Of a stretch of 46,670 bases of DNA, positions 1 through 8,154 are shown one piece after another; the first letter of the stretch is position 1; every line of letters starts with the position of its first letter. The notes under the pieces were generated by a model, which made no database searches, was not told where the DNA came from, and was given only the letters and a program-made list of their open reading frames with translations. The translations under genes were made by a program, and so were the position numbers. This stretch comes from a virus: positions 1-46,670 of IMG/VR virus record IMGVR_UViG_3300021477_000001. One strand, 5' to 3'.

Positions 1-127
1 TCCGCTACGCGGAGTTCATCTTCTGATGTGAAATTCAACAAATCTTGTATCATTATGGGACGCTGCCAGGCAATTGGATCATCAAAGCAAGTTTCGCATA
101 AGATTAAACCCAATTGCCTTCGCAGCT
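1..127. repeat. Terminal direct repeat, left copy (circular-assembly overlap)
   Basis: Bases 1-127 are identical to 46544-46670. A repeat of exactly 127 bp matches the largest k-mer commonly used by de Bruijn assemblers, and an open reading frame continues through the junction. It is therefore best read as the overlap left when a circular contig is printed linearly, not as a biological terminal repeat. Circularity may reflect a circularly permuted (headful) or cohesive-ended virion genome. Confidence 0.93.
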
Positions 128-209
128 CAGAAACGCGGTAGGTGTACCCACAACGATCGCAGTCGTGGAAAGGTCCGATACCCCTACCGCTATGAGAAGT
201 TCGTGGCAT
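1..209 (-). CDS. Small zinc-ribbon protein, 5' part (continues across the contig junction)
   Basis: The ATG at 209-207 follows a GGAGG ribosome site and lies just downstream of the major capsid gene. When the contig is closed by removing one 127-bp copy, the frame continues from 46543 to a TAG at 46495, giving 85 residues. The N-terminal half has two CxxC knuckles (CDRC about residues 17-20 and CETC about 38-41), a typical zinc ribbon. The C-terminal half is acidic and helical. Function is unknown. Its place between the major capsid gene and later virion genes suggests a small head or assembly factor, but that is inference. A gene caller on the linear contig would miss or truncate it. Confidence 0.8.
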   Translation of the reverse strand, partial: MPRTSHSGRGIGPFHDCDRCGYTYRVSELRRQLGLILCETCFDDPIAWQRPIMIQDLLNFTSEDELRVA

Positions 210-224
210 AAAGCCTCCGTTCTT

Positions 225-1178
225 CTACGGCCCGTTGCTTCCCCATGTGCCCATCCATGTGGTAGCACCAGTTGCAAAGCGCATTCGTGAAAGCTGCTTA
301 ATGGAGAAGGTATCGAAATCATCAGAGAAGTCCTCATCAAGCTCACGACGAATAAGAAACTTCAGCCAATGTCCGTCCTTCTCTGTTACCGCAAACCACG
401 CGCTCTGCGAGGTGAGATAATGCGAAATAAAGTATTGCAAATCTTCCTTTATTAACGCATTGATTTCATTATCTGCGGTATAGGGCTTATGTGGAGAGCC
501 AAGGATTTCACGAGCAATCCATTTGAGTTCAGGAGGGATAACCAGATAGCGAGGTTTGATCGAAATGGGCAAGCCTTGAGAATCGACCAAACGCTCGAAC
601 TGGTTAATCATTAACTGAATTGCGGTAAAGGACAAGTCCACATCCGTTGCTGGGCGGTTCGGGTAAGTCCCGGCTGCTGAGATTACGTTCGCTAGACCAG
701 GGCCATACGTTGTCGCTGCCGTACCACCAAGTAACGGGTGCTGGTTGTTGAAAAGGGATACCCCGTCCGTCGTCGTCTGGGTAGTAAACCCGAGATTGAA
801 GATGTTCCATCCCTTTTGCTCCTTCGTGAAATGCGCGCTCCGAGCAATCGCTTTCGGAACCTGCATGATGATGCCATATTGGTCATCTTCATAAAGTTCG
901 AAAGACGATCGAACTCCGAGCGCATAGGTAAAGTTAATGTAACGGTAAGTGCCACCCTGAATGGCGTCTTGATAAATCGTCGCTTCGCCTTCAGGCTTTT
1001 CTGGCATCGGTGGAAGGCCCGAAAATTCGACTTCATCTTCGAAGGCCTTATCGGAAGGTTCAACGTGAAGGATATGAGAATACTCTTCTTCACGTTGGAG
1101 GGTATCTACCCAATGAACAAACTCGGCGTGCAACCCAGGTGCCTGTAGCTGGGAGAACTGGCCTCTGACCATTGTCAT
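225..1178 (-). CDS. Major capsid protein (HK97-fold, Mu gpT-like)
   Basis: This 317-residue protein would build the icosahedral shell. It follows scaffold and decoration genes in the late unit, the usual place for the major head protein. It resembles the Mu-like major head subunit (gpT) group: an acidic N-terminal helical part, a central region with several F/Y-G steps, a loop around SLFNNQHPLLGG, a helical stretch near FTAIQLMINQFERLVDSQG, and a beta-rich C-terminus ending near TWMGTWGSNGP. I see no cysteine in it. The ATG at 1178 follows a GGAG site. HK97 fold is inferred from family resemblance and position, so the exact subfamily is uncertain. Confidence 0.8.
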   Translation of the reverse strand: MTMVRGQFSQLQAPGLHAEFVHWVDTLQREEEYSHILHVEPSDKAFEDEVEFSGLPPMPEKPEGEATIYQDAIQGGTYRYINFTYALGVRSSFELYEDDQYGIIMQVPKAIARSAHFTKEQKGWNIFNLGFTTQTTTDGVSLFNNQHPLLGGTAATTYGPGLANVISAAGTYPNRPATDVDLSFTAIQLMINQFERLVDSQGLPISIKPRYLVIPPELKWIAREILGSPHKPYTADNEINALIKEDLQYFISHYLTSQSAWFAVTEKDGHWLKFLIRRELDEDFSDDFDTFSIKQLSRMRFATGATTWMGTWGSNGP

Positions 1179-1192
1179 ATCGTCATTCTCCT

Positions 1193-1765
1193 TTACGCTA
1201 CCGACTGGACTTCGCCAACGATAAATCGGATATAAACTCCCCTGGGAGTTGCCGATTGATCGTTAGGATCCAGTTTAACTACCATGCAAACGGTGTTCGT
1301 CCCCAAGGTAGTTTTAGCGGTATCAACGTACCAGTGATTGTCTGCGTCTTTGGTCATACCAAGCGCAGCTCCGACTAACGCTTGCGTTGCAGTTTGAGCA
1401 GGGCCGACCTGCGCCAAGAAGATCGTATCAGGATCGGCGATCTCGACCCCGGTACGACCGTCGTTGAAGTAAGGACGGGAGATGTTAACAGCGGATGCTT
1501 CGTTAGGAACCGAACCGAAGGTCTGCTGTTGGGCTACACCGGCGACGGCTAAGTTAGCTGAAGCCTCCTTAGACGTACCGATAATAGCGCCTTGAATGTT
1601 GGTAAAAGTTGCAATTGGCGAAGCGACCGGGATAACAAATCCGCTGGCGTTTAAGGCAAGCGGAGTTCCTGGTAGCCACGTCTGACCAGCGGCTTCTGGT
1701 AATCGTCTGATGCGGGGTTGATTACCAGAAATCGTCTGAATCGAATGGATTTCAATGGACGCCAC
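1193..1765 (-). CDS. Probable capsid decoration/cement protein
   Basis: The 190-residue product lies directly upstream of the major capsid gene. It starts with GTG at 1765, four bases after a strong AAGGAGG site. It is rich in Ala, Thr, Val and Gly with short alternating hydrophobic segments, has no membrane segment and looks like a small beta-sandwich. Proteins of this size and composition next to the major head gene are usually decoration or stabilising proteins, often present in many copies. No motif proves this. The upstream leader (TTTAAAAAGGAGG) resembles the leaders at 13687 and 21304, so it may be a highly expressed gene. Confidence 0.45.
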   Translation of the reverse strand: MASIEIHSIQTISGNQPRIRRLPEAAGQTWLPGTPLALNASGFVIPVASPIATFTNIQGAIIGTSKEASANLAVAGVAQQQTFGSVPNEASAVNISRPYFNDGRTGVEIADPDTIFLAQVGPAQTATQALVGAALGMTKDADNHWYVDTAKTTLGTNTVCMVVKLDPNDQSATPRGVYIRFIVGEVQSVA

Positions 1766-1787
1766 GTTTCCTCCTTTTTAAATTTTA

Positions 1788-2315
1788 CTACTTACTTGCC
1801 TTTTCTCCAGCCTCGATCTCGGCGTCGGATGGTTGGAAAGTCGATAATTTCTTGGAAAGATCGCTTCGAATGCCTGCTTCGTTTAAAACCTTTTTAAGCT
1901 CCGCTTTGCCGGTTTCACGATTGGCGTTCGGGTTCATCCTATTAACAGCCCGCTGCCAGTTATATTTAAGAGCTCCGTCGTAATCTGCCTTCGGGATAAT
2001 CATAGCTTGAAGATCACCATAAATAATCTTCCCATCACGGACGAGGGAGCTTTGAAGTGGAGTTCCGTTTTTCATAACAACTTCATCTGGCTTCGCAGGA
2101 CGAAATCCCGCGTAGGTGACTTGATCCATTCGCTGACCATCACCTGCGACGCGGTTACACCATCGGATCGTCAAAAGGGGATTCTTCGGCTTGATGTCAA
2201 CGAAGTCTGGCATCTGAAGAGGTTTACCCGTTACATTCGGGTATGGATCGTTTGGATCAACTTGAACGGACGCTCCGCGCTGGGAAGCAGGAAGATTTTG
2301 CTGTGTGATAGCCAT
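1788..2315 (-). CDS. Putative virion-associated protein of the head module
   Basis: The 175-residue protein is encoded between scaffold and decoration genes, one base after the scaffold stop codon. It has a Pro/Asn/Gln-rich N-terminus, a central segment with an IRWCNRVAGDGQRMDQVTYA stretch, and a charged, helical C-terminus rich in Lys, Glu and Ala. No enzymatic motif, signal peptide or membrane segment is visible. I do not recognise a family. Its position inside portal-scaffold-capsid genes suggests a minor capsid protein or assembly factor. Confidence 0.5.
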   Translation of the reverse strand: MAITQQNLPASQRGASVQVDPNDPYPNVTGKPLQMPDFVDIKPKNPLLTIRWCNRVAGDGQRMDQVTYAGFRPAKPDEVVMKNGTPLQSSLVRDGKIIYGDLQAMIIPKADYDGALKYNWQRAVNRMNPNANRETGKAELKKVLNEAGIRSDLSKKLSTFQPSDAEIEAGEKASK

Positions 2316-2316
2316 T

Positions 2317-3066
2317 TTAGGAAGCCTCCCCGACGAAGGTCATTTTCTTTCGAGTTTCGAGAATCTTTTCTGGAGTTACACCTTTACCGTAACGAGCCAT
2401 TCGAGCTGCTACACGGGCCTGCTCGTCATCGAGCTTGTCTGGTTGTTTATCGTCGATAACCTTTCCATCTCGATGCCCGGCTGCGGATTCGATGAAATCG
2501 TTCGTTTTGGACATCAGTTCTTCAACATGTTGGCCCTTAATATATTCGAACAAGTTAAGCCAGGTTTTCTCATACTGTAGAGCTAAGGCGTTACTTTGCA
2601 TCATCCCTTTTTCAGCTTCATCAAGCTCCGCTGACCAATGGTCCCAAAGATTTACAAGGGAAATATCACCATTCGGAGTTTTGAGCTTCTTTCCTTGAAG
2701 CGACAGCTTCGCGGACATTCGAGCGACATTCTTTGCGCCCTGAAAAGCCATCTGTGTAATCGGAGTTGCTTGTTCTAAGAACCGTTCGTTGAACGCGGCA
2801 TCGCCATCGTCGATGAAGTCCGTCTTTGGTTTCACCTTATCATCTGGCTTCGGACGACGGGCATTAGCTTCCAGTTCATCTAGCTTCGTCTTAACAGCGG
2901 CAAAGTTACCTTTGGTAGTCTCGAACTCTGTAGAAAGAGTCGTAAGTTTACCTTCGGTTTCAGCGAGCTTATCTTTCGAAGCCTTAGCTTCCGCTAGAGC
3001 TTCTTTAATTTGTTTGGGCGTTAAGCCCAAATCTTTAAGTTCCTTTTCATATTCACTATCGAACAT
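2317..3066 (-). CDS. Scaffolding protein
   Basis: This 249-residue protein most likely guides procapsid assembly and leaves before DNA packaging. Residues about 15-70 form a charged coiled coil (KASKDKLAETEGKLTTLS and following heptads). A Lys/Asp-rich linker and a helical C-terminal half follow, ending in a basic tail near ARMARYGKGVTPEKILETRK. Basic C-terminal helices commonly dock scaffolds to coat protein. Length, coiled coil and position between portal and major capsid genes all fit. The ATG at 3066 follows GAGG, and its first 11 bases overlap the preceding gene. Confidence 0.65.
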   Translation of the reverse strand: MFDSEYEKELKDLGLTPKQIKEALAEAKASKDKLAETEGKLTTLSTEFETTKGNFAAVKTKLDELEANARRPKPDDKVKPKTDFIDDGDAAFNERFLEQATPITQMAFQGAKNVARMSAKLSLQGKKLKTPNGDISLVNLWDHWSAELDEAEKGMMQSNALALQYEKTWLNLFEYIKGQHVEELMSKTNDFIESAAGHRDGKVIDDKQPDKLDDEQARVAARMARYGKGVTPEKILETRKKMTFVGEAS

Positions 3067-3403
3067 ATTTCAGTTCCTCTCGGTTTGGAAACTTCATAGG
3101 ATCGACTATCTTATTAAAAGTTCCTTTCGAAACTCCCTGAAGATAATCGGTTATTACTATTGGTAAAGTGTTAAGGCACTCTAAAACTCGATACTCTCCT
3201 TGAAGGCGATAAACTTCAACTGAGTCCCTCTCGCGCGCTATCAATCTAGAACATTCAGCGAGGCGCTCCGCCAGGTACTTGCGATACGCCTCCCCTTCCG
3301 GGGAAGCCAAGTACGTTCGGGTTCGGCTGGCCTGAAGGAGAAGGCGATCCAGGCAACTGTTGGCCGAGGCTTGGTTGATTTCCTTGTTGGGGTTGGGCAG
3401 CAT
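3056..3403 (-). CDS. Unknown protein overlapping the portal 3' end
   Basis: The 115-residue protein begins with ATG at 3403 after a clear GAGG site (GAGGTCGAAAATG). It therefore shares 149 bp with the 3' end of the portal gene in another frame. It is helical and Arg/Glu/Leu-rich, with a possible coiled segment around LAERLAECSRLIARERDS. No family is recognised. The shared DNA encodes the Pro/Gly/Gln-rich portal tail, which could tolerate overprinting. Translation may be coupled to portal. Small genes at this position in podophages are often head-assembly accessories, but nothing in the sequence shows that. Confidence 0.6.
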   Translation of the reverse strand: MLPNPNKEINQASANSCLDRLLLQASRTRTYLASPEGEAYRKYLAERLAECSRLIARERDSVEVYRLQGEYRVLECLNTLPIVITDYLQGVSKGTFNKIVDPMKFPNREELKYVR

Positions 3404-5177
3404 TTTCGACCTCAGGTACTAGAGTATCAACATCTTCCATATCGAAATCGCGGAGAGTGGATGTCATAATAAGGTTAGATGCACGGATGACATCATTCAG
3501 ATAAGCCTTCACAGGTTCAGGTATCGTTGGCTGATTTATCTGAGCGATCATTTGGGAAATTCCGATATAATGCTGACGCATCAAATTGATGAGAATAAAC
3601 TTGGACTGCTTCTCTACTTCCTTGTTGACACTGGCTGTCGAGGAGTAGATTGGCAGCCCGAGTTTATTCTCAGCGACCGCTTTTAGAGCGTCAAGGAGAA
3701 GCTGCTTTTTATCGCCGAAAATGTTAAGCAACGCAGGTCGGACTTTATTGTGGGCGTAATCAGAAAGAATAATCCGCCCCAACCTCGTATGACTATATCT
3801 CATATCGGAGATATTGAGATCAGTTCTCCGGTTCCCCTCTTGCATAACAGCGAGAGTCCCTTGAGCGGTATAGATTCCACGTTTGCCTTGTGAACCTGCA
3901 CCGGCTCCTTGCATAGGAGGGCTAATGCCCGCTCTACGTTCCGCAAGTTCGATTGAAAATCTTTCATCATCAATCGTTTGCTGAGATATATCTCCCATTG
4001 CGAGGGGTTCAATTTCGTCTTTCTCCGCTGGTACGAGAGCAGAGGGATATATCCGATAACCTGCATGAAGCTTAGAATTCGGATCAACACGCCATAGTCT
4101 GGTGTTTGCAATCGTACGATTATCCAGACGACCATTGTGTTCCTCCGAGAGCTCTTCCTGAAAGGACCACATTGTTTCGCAGAAGCCATAACCGTAGATC
4201 ATGTCGTCGCGATAGAACAACCGAGCAAGGGCGTAAGGAAGGAGCTTGGAGGTATCGTAGATCGTCCGCAAGAGAGTATCGGATTGTTTATGATAAGAGG
4301 CGACAATCTTAGGTCGCCACTTACCATCGGGTGTAGGCCACTTGAGCCAGCACTCATAAACATCCCATTCAGCATAACCGTAACCACTTGCGGTATGGGC
4401 TCCAAGAGTGTCCTCCTTCATTGAAGAAACGTAATCTGGACCGGTACGGTCTGCCCGATGCCAAATGGCATCAACCCTCGAAGGTTCGTAAATTTTAAAG
4501 AATCTCCGCTCTTCTAGTTCCACTCTCGTAAGCGTCCGTTTGTGAACGATTATGTCAGCTTGCTCTAAGGTCTTCGCCTTCGGCGGAATGAGGAACTCTT
4601 CGAATGGGATTTTCTCTGGGCGGGGGCCTTCGTATTCTAGAGATTGAATAAACTCAGGTGTCGCACTACCCGATCCATCTCCAGGCGAAGCCATAACTTC
4701 GTGCATGTAGCGGACTTCGTGAGGGCATTTAACTACGCTCGTTCCGTACTTTATCGTGTCACCTGTCCATTCATGGTAGACGCGATAAAGGTCTAACTCT
4801 TGAGGTTCGATTCCCACATAGTCCATGAACTGTTCAAGAACACCTGCGGTCCCAGGTTCCATATCGGGATGAGACCCGATCATCTTTGCGGCCCAAGTTG
4901 GTTTCGTCTTAAGAAGAGCGGACATTACCCTCGCTTGAAGAGTGTCACTAAAAATAGCGATGATAGGAACAACCAAATTGCTAGCATGATAAAAAGGAAA
5001 TTCACGAACAGCTTCCCGAGGCTGCGCCTCATACGCTTTGCGCCATTTTGTAATCTTGCTTTCATGCAACTCATGTAAACCTTCTTCAAGGGCCAAAATT
5101 CGACTCTTCAAGTGGCGCTTGAGTTTAATCTCAGCGTCCGATCCAGAAACTAATTTCAATGGAATAAAATCAGCCAT
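3255..5177 (-). CDS. Portal protein (P22-like)
   Basis: The 640-residue product would form the dodecameric portal through which DNA is packaged and ejected. The N-terminus has a helical clip-type region followed by FPFYHASNLVVPII, a hallmark of P22-like podovirus portals. A long mixed alpha/beta core follows with GYGFCETMWSFQEELSEEHN, then a helical C-terminal crown. The last about 45 residues are low-complexity Gln, Pro and Gly (QPQQGNQPSLGQQLPGSPSP). Length fits the family (about 600-720). The ATG at 5177 overlaps the preceding stop. The P22-type portal supports short-tailed morphology. Confidence 0.85.
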   Translation of the reverse strand: MADFIPLKLVSGSDAEIKLKRHLKSRILALEEGLHELHESKITKWRKAYEAQPREAVREFPFYHASNLVVPIIAIFSDTLQARVMSALLKTKPTWAAKMIGSHPDMEPGTAGVLEQFMDYVGIEPQELDLYRVYHEWTGDTIKYGTSVVKCPHEVRYMHEVMASPGDGSGSATPEFIQSLEYEGPRPEKIPFEEFLIPPKAKTLEQADIIVHKRTLTRVELEERRFFKIYEPSRVDAIWHRADRTGPDYVSSMKEDTLGAHTASGYGYAEWDVYECWLKWPTPDGKWRPKIVASYHKQSDTLLRTIYDTSKLLPYALARLFYRDDMIYGYGFCETMWSFQEELSEEHNGRLDNRTIANTRLWRVDPNSKLHAGYRIYPSALVPAEKDEIEPLAMGDISQQTIDDERFSIELAERRAGISPPMQGAGAGSQGKRGIYTAQGTLAVMQEGNRRTDLNISDMRYSHTRLGRIILSDYAHNKVRPALLNIFGDKKQLLLDALKAVAENKLGLPIYSSTASVNKEVEKQSKFILINLMRQHYIGISQMIAQINQPTIPEPVKAYLNDVIRASNLIMTSTLRDFDMEDVDTLVPEVENAAQPQQGNQPSLGQQLPGSPSPSGQPNPNVLGFPGRGGVSQVPGGAPR

Positions 5178-5362
5178 TATTTATTCGCCGCTAGAAACTG
5201 AGCGATTAAAGCCCTTGTGTTATTATTACTCTGCGCGAGAGCGGTATCCAACTGGGCGTCGGTCAATTGACCGTTGGATTTCAGTTGAAGTAAAAACGAG
5301 ACGAGATTTTCAATTCCCGTAATGATAAGACCAATATCGACTGGTGTCATAATTGGACTCAC
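5177..5362 (-). CDS. Small protein with a hydrophobic helix, lysis-region neighbour
   Basis: The 61-residue frame opens at GTG 5362, overlapping the stop of the lipoprotein gene (GTGA), or at an in-frame ATG at 5350. No strong ribosome site is visible for either, so coupled translation is likely. One hydrophobic segment near the N-terminus (DIGLIITGIENLVSFLLQL) is followed by a polar Gln/Asn/Ala-rich tail. The segment contains Glu and Asn, so membrane insertion is uncertain. It could be a small lysis accessory or a short virion protein. Function is unknown. Confidence 0.55.
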   Translation of the reverse strand: MSPIMTPVDIGLIITGIENLVSFLLQLKSNGQLTDAQLDTALAQSNNNTRALIAQFLAANK

Positions 5363-5787
5363 TGTCCTGATACCGAAGTTTGAATTTTCTGAAGTGCAGT
5401 TAGAACATTAGCTATCGCTACGTTAAAGGTTGCAGTTGCATTCGGAGATTTAATGCCGAGAGCAGCCAGGTTCATCTTTGCTTGAATATTCTGAACGAAC
5501 GGAGCAATACAACCGCTTATAGTTCCAGTAAGGTTATCTGCGCATTTCTCGATTCCATCGCTTGCGATGGTAGCGTTGTTGATGATCTGGGAAATCGAAA
5601 CCGCTTCCGAGGTTGTAATAAGACCAGCTTGATTCGCCTGTAAAGCGGTTTCTTCGAAGGTGTTTAGGGCTGCGGCTAGATCCGCATTAACCAATCGAAG
5701 CGTATGCTGGGAAGTGGTCGTTGGGTTTAACGAAGAACAGCCAGTTAAAATCAGGCTAAGACTTAGGAATAGGAGTAGCTTGCGCAA
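5359..5787 (-). CDS. Lipoprotein (possible outer-membrane lysis or exclusion protein)
   Basis: The most likely start is TTG at 5787: it sits five bases after GGAGG and gives a compact type II signal peptide with lipobox LTGC. Mature Cys is residue 17 of 142. The longer frame to 5847 would put 20 polar residues before the signal and overlap the upstream gene further. The mature part is Thr/Asn/Ala-rich and helical with two further cysteines (KCADNLTGTISGC). The neighbour upstream is a holin-like membrane protein, so an o-spanin-like or superinfection-exclusion role is possible. No matching inner-membrane spanin was found. A lipobox implies a bacterial envelope target. Confidence 0.7.
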   Translation of the reverse strand: MRKLLLFLSLSLILTGCSSLNPTTTSQHTLRLVNADLAAALNTFEETALQANQAGLITTSEAVSISQIINNATIASDGIEKCADNLTGTISGCIAPFVQNIQAKMNLAALGIKSPNATATFNVAIANVLTALQKIQTSVSGQ

Positions 5788-6169
5788 CTGGTCCTCCAAG
5801 CTTCGCTGCTGCGGCGATCGAAGCGGTATTTGGATTCGTCCCAACAACCTTATTAAACGCTACCTGATACCAACCCTCTTGCATGACGAATTGTTGAATC
5901 CAGTGCCAAACAATAACGGCCATAACGGAGAAGGAAGGGATGTTTAAGATCAGTTGATATTGATATCCGACTGGAGGAGAACCTTGATTCCAGACCGCTC
6001 CGATTCCAGTATGAACTCCGATCGCAGTTACGATACTGTAAAGGCGTTTCGTCCAAGTGGAACTTTCCTCTGTTAGGAAAGGCCACCACTTCGAGTTCTT
6101 AAGAACTTGAAGTCCATAGGAGGCAACGCCCGCTGCGGTGATTTGAGTTATTTCTACGCTTGAGACCAT
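5756..6169 (-). CDS. Holin-like membrane protein
   Basis: The 137-residue protein has three hydrophobic segments: about residues 5-24, 43-60 (LYSIVTAIGVHTGIGAVW) and 72-93 (LILNIPSFSVMAVIVWHWI). A polar, Ala/Pro-rich C-terminus follows. Size and topology fit class I/III holins, which open the inner membrane at lysis. It lies next to a lipoprotein gene, which supports a lysis module. The ATG at 6169 follows GAGGAG. No sequence motif defines holins, so this is by topology and context. The muralytic partner is not adjacent; the best candidate is the DUF2778 protein at 45373-45753. Confidence 0.6.
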   Translation of the reverse strand: MVSSVEITQITAAGVASYGLQVLKNSKWWPFLTEESSTWTKRLYSIVTAIGVHTGIGAVWNQGSPPVGYQYQLILNIPSFSVMAVIVWHWIQQFVMQEGWYQVAFNKVVGTNPNTASIAAAAKLGGPVAQATPIPKS

Positions 6170-6179
6170 TTTTCTCCTC

Positions 6180-6386
6180 TTAAGAACCTACTGAACCACC
6201 TTCAGTTGGAGGAACTAGATTTTTTCCCTGAGAAGGGGCGCCGCTTTTACCGCTATGAAACCAGGGGTTCTTGTCTTTACGAACTGAGTCGATGTCTTTA
6301 CCAACGCGGGTGCCTTCGGCCCAATCGGACGCTGTGCGACCGAGTTCTGTTCCGACGCTCATAAGACCGCTTAGAAAGTTAGACAT
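6180..6386 (-). CDS. Small hydrophilic protein downstream of terL
   Basis: The 68-residue product starts at ATG 6386, overlapping the large-terminase stop (TAATG), so it is probably translationally coupled. It is Gly/Ser/Lys-rich with no hydrophobic segment or known motif and ends in a Pro/Gly/Ser-rich tail. Function is unknown. Confidence 0.6.
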   Translation of the reverse strand: MSNFLSGLMSVGTELGRTASDWAEGTRVGKDIDSVRKDKNPWFHSGKSGAPSQGKNLVPPTEGGSVGS

Positions 6387-8017
6387 TAGTGAACTCCCAC
6401 GCTATAAGATAAGTTGATACGACGGGCGCCTGCTGCATTAGCGGCTTTCCAGGCCATTTCCCGAATATAACCTTGAGGAAGTCGGAGCATCTGAGGAGCA
6501 TATGCTAGGGCATCAAGGACATCTTTATAACGGCCCTTTGGGAAGGTCGTGAATTCGCCGAAGAAATCTTGTTGCCTTCTTTGGGCCCAAAATTTATGAC
6601 TTTCGAAGATCGGAGATAGGACATTCCGGATTCGGAACTCTTTCTTTTTGGTCATTTCACCATCACCAGCGTCGACCTCGCCTTCGAGGGAAATAACCTT
6701 AATGTATTTCCCCTGAGTTTTATTCACGTAGTCGATGTGGTGGATGATATATTTCTGAGCAGCGTATCCCTCAACTCCCATTTTGCGAAGTTTCCATTTT
6801 TCGCTTAACTCATAAATCTTTGCATAGAAGGTATCATAGCTTGCGGCTTGAGCCCAAGTATCAATAAGATAAAAATCACCATCGCTAGATAAACCAACAA
6901 CATTAATAGCATGACGACAGCGGCCAGAACCAGCGTTACCACTATGGTTCGGATCGACAACCATGCATAGATTAAGATGGTTGACCATGAGGTTCTTTTT
7001 AACTTGTCCATCCATAACTTCATGGTAAATGACCCACTCTTCGAGGCCGTTTTTGACTTCTTTCTCTAAGCGGAAATACCGCAGGTCGTCAGGATGGAAG
7101 TCAGCATTTTCTGGGGCGGCGGGGTTATTAAGGAACTGGCACGAATACAAATAGTTTCCAAGACGACGGCGCCATTTCTCTAACTTTAATTCATTAAACT
7201 CTTCTGGGAAGATCGGAGTATCATTGGGGTGAAGATCACAGCAGCCACCCATGGCCGAATGAGTTGTAATACGGAATTCAGGCTCATGTTCTCGGATGTG
7301 ACTATTAAGATCGGTATATCCCCATCTGTTACCGATAACAAGTTCGTCATTCTCTTCGATGGAATCTTCATTTTCAAATGCTCCAACCATCAGCTTGTGA
7401 TATTCGACGGTCTTATCCATTATGGAAACGGACTCTATAGCCTTACGCCCAACAAGGTCATCTTCTACGATCATTCCGTTATAATGTCTCGATTGAAGGG
7501 CACCCCCGACCCCGAGAAAATCAAAGGTGCCCTCCCCATGACCCCCAGAGCGCGCCTTTGCGGCCGAGGGAACCCGTTGGTGAAGTGAGAAGTTAGACCA
7601 CGTTTCTGAACTCGTTGGGATTATTTCTGGGAAGAGGAAGCGGAAGATCGAGTTGCTTTCATAATGAAAAGAGATTCGACGACCCAATTTGGATGCGTTA
7701 GTAATGTTTTCACTAACAAGGAGATTTCTTGCTTCGGTCCGGTGAACTCGAAGTAGCCATGAGAGAAATTCAGAAGAGTAACCAAGGTTTTGAAATTCTC
7801 TAAGATCTTCATCTGTGACGGGGAGAACTCGCCAGATAGGAAGGCCTTCACTACCAATGGTTGATTTAAAGTGGTCACGTGGCCACTCCACAACGTCCTT
7901 AATATGATCCCTTTCTAAATGAGTACAGAGAGGTTCGTGAAGGTGATCGACTAGACGCTTCCGTCTTAGAGCGTGTTTGATAAAATAGAACAAACTCCCG
8001 AGGCTATTCAGCCTCAA
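6386..8017 (-). CDS. terL: Terminase large subunit (ATPase/nuclease)
   Basis: This is the DNA-packaging motor. Using the TTG at 8017 the protein has 543 residues. A variant Walker A (PRDHFKST, about 46-53) is followed by Walker B with catalytic acid (IVEDD, 183-187). The C-terminal RNase H-like nuclease has MVVDPNHSG (Asp355), Glu416 and the DVLDALAYA motif (Asp499/Asp502). The start is doubtful. The frame stays open for 36 further codons to 8125 and reads as good protein (about FRRALRLNSLGSLFYF across the TTG), but contains no ATG, GTG, TTG or CTG and begins with ATT after TAA. No ribosome site precedes the TTG. The GIY-YIG gene ends 30 bases upstream of that ATT. Confidence 0.88.
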   Translation of the reverse strand: MRLNSLGSLFYFIKHALRRKRLVDHLHEPLCTHLERDHIKDVVEWPRDHFKSTIGSEGLPIWRVLPVTDEDLREFQNLGYSSEFLSWLLRVHRTEARNLLVSENITNASKLGRRISFHYESNSIFRFLFPEIIPTSSETWSNFSLHQRVPSAAKARSGGHGEGTFDFLGVGGALQSRHYNGMIVEDDLVGRKAIESVSIMDKTVEYHKLMVGAFENEDSIEENDELVIGNRWGYTDLNSHIREHEPEFRITTHSAMGGCCDLHPNDTPIFPEEFNELKLEKWRRRLGNYLYSCQFLNNPAAPENADFHPDDLRYFRLEKEVKNGLEEWVIYHEVMDGQVKKNLMVNHLNLCMVVDPNHSGNAGSGRCRHAINVVGLSSDGDFYLIDTWAQAASYDTFYAKIYELSEKWKLRKMGVEGYAAQKYIIHHIDYVNKTQGKYIKVISLEGEVDAGDGEMTKKKEFRIRNVLSPIFESHKFWAQRRQQDFFGEFTTFPKGRYKDVLDALAYAPQMLRLPQGYIREMAWKAANAAGARRINLSYSVGVH

Positions 8018-8154
8018 TGCTCGACGGAAGTCTTCGCCTTTAAGTCCAACGATCGGAATAGGTATAAAGGTCGCTTGCGTTGAAAGCGGAACCTTTACTT
8101 CGACATCTTGGATTTCGGTAGAAATTTAATTATCGTTTCTTCTCGGGTAAGAAG

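Noticed and set aside
104-346. An 80-codon minus-strand frame
   Set aside because: It overlaps the zinc-ribbon and capsid genes in another frame, has no ribosome site and an unlikely composition. The coding frame here is the zinc ribbon across the junction.
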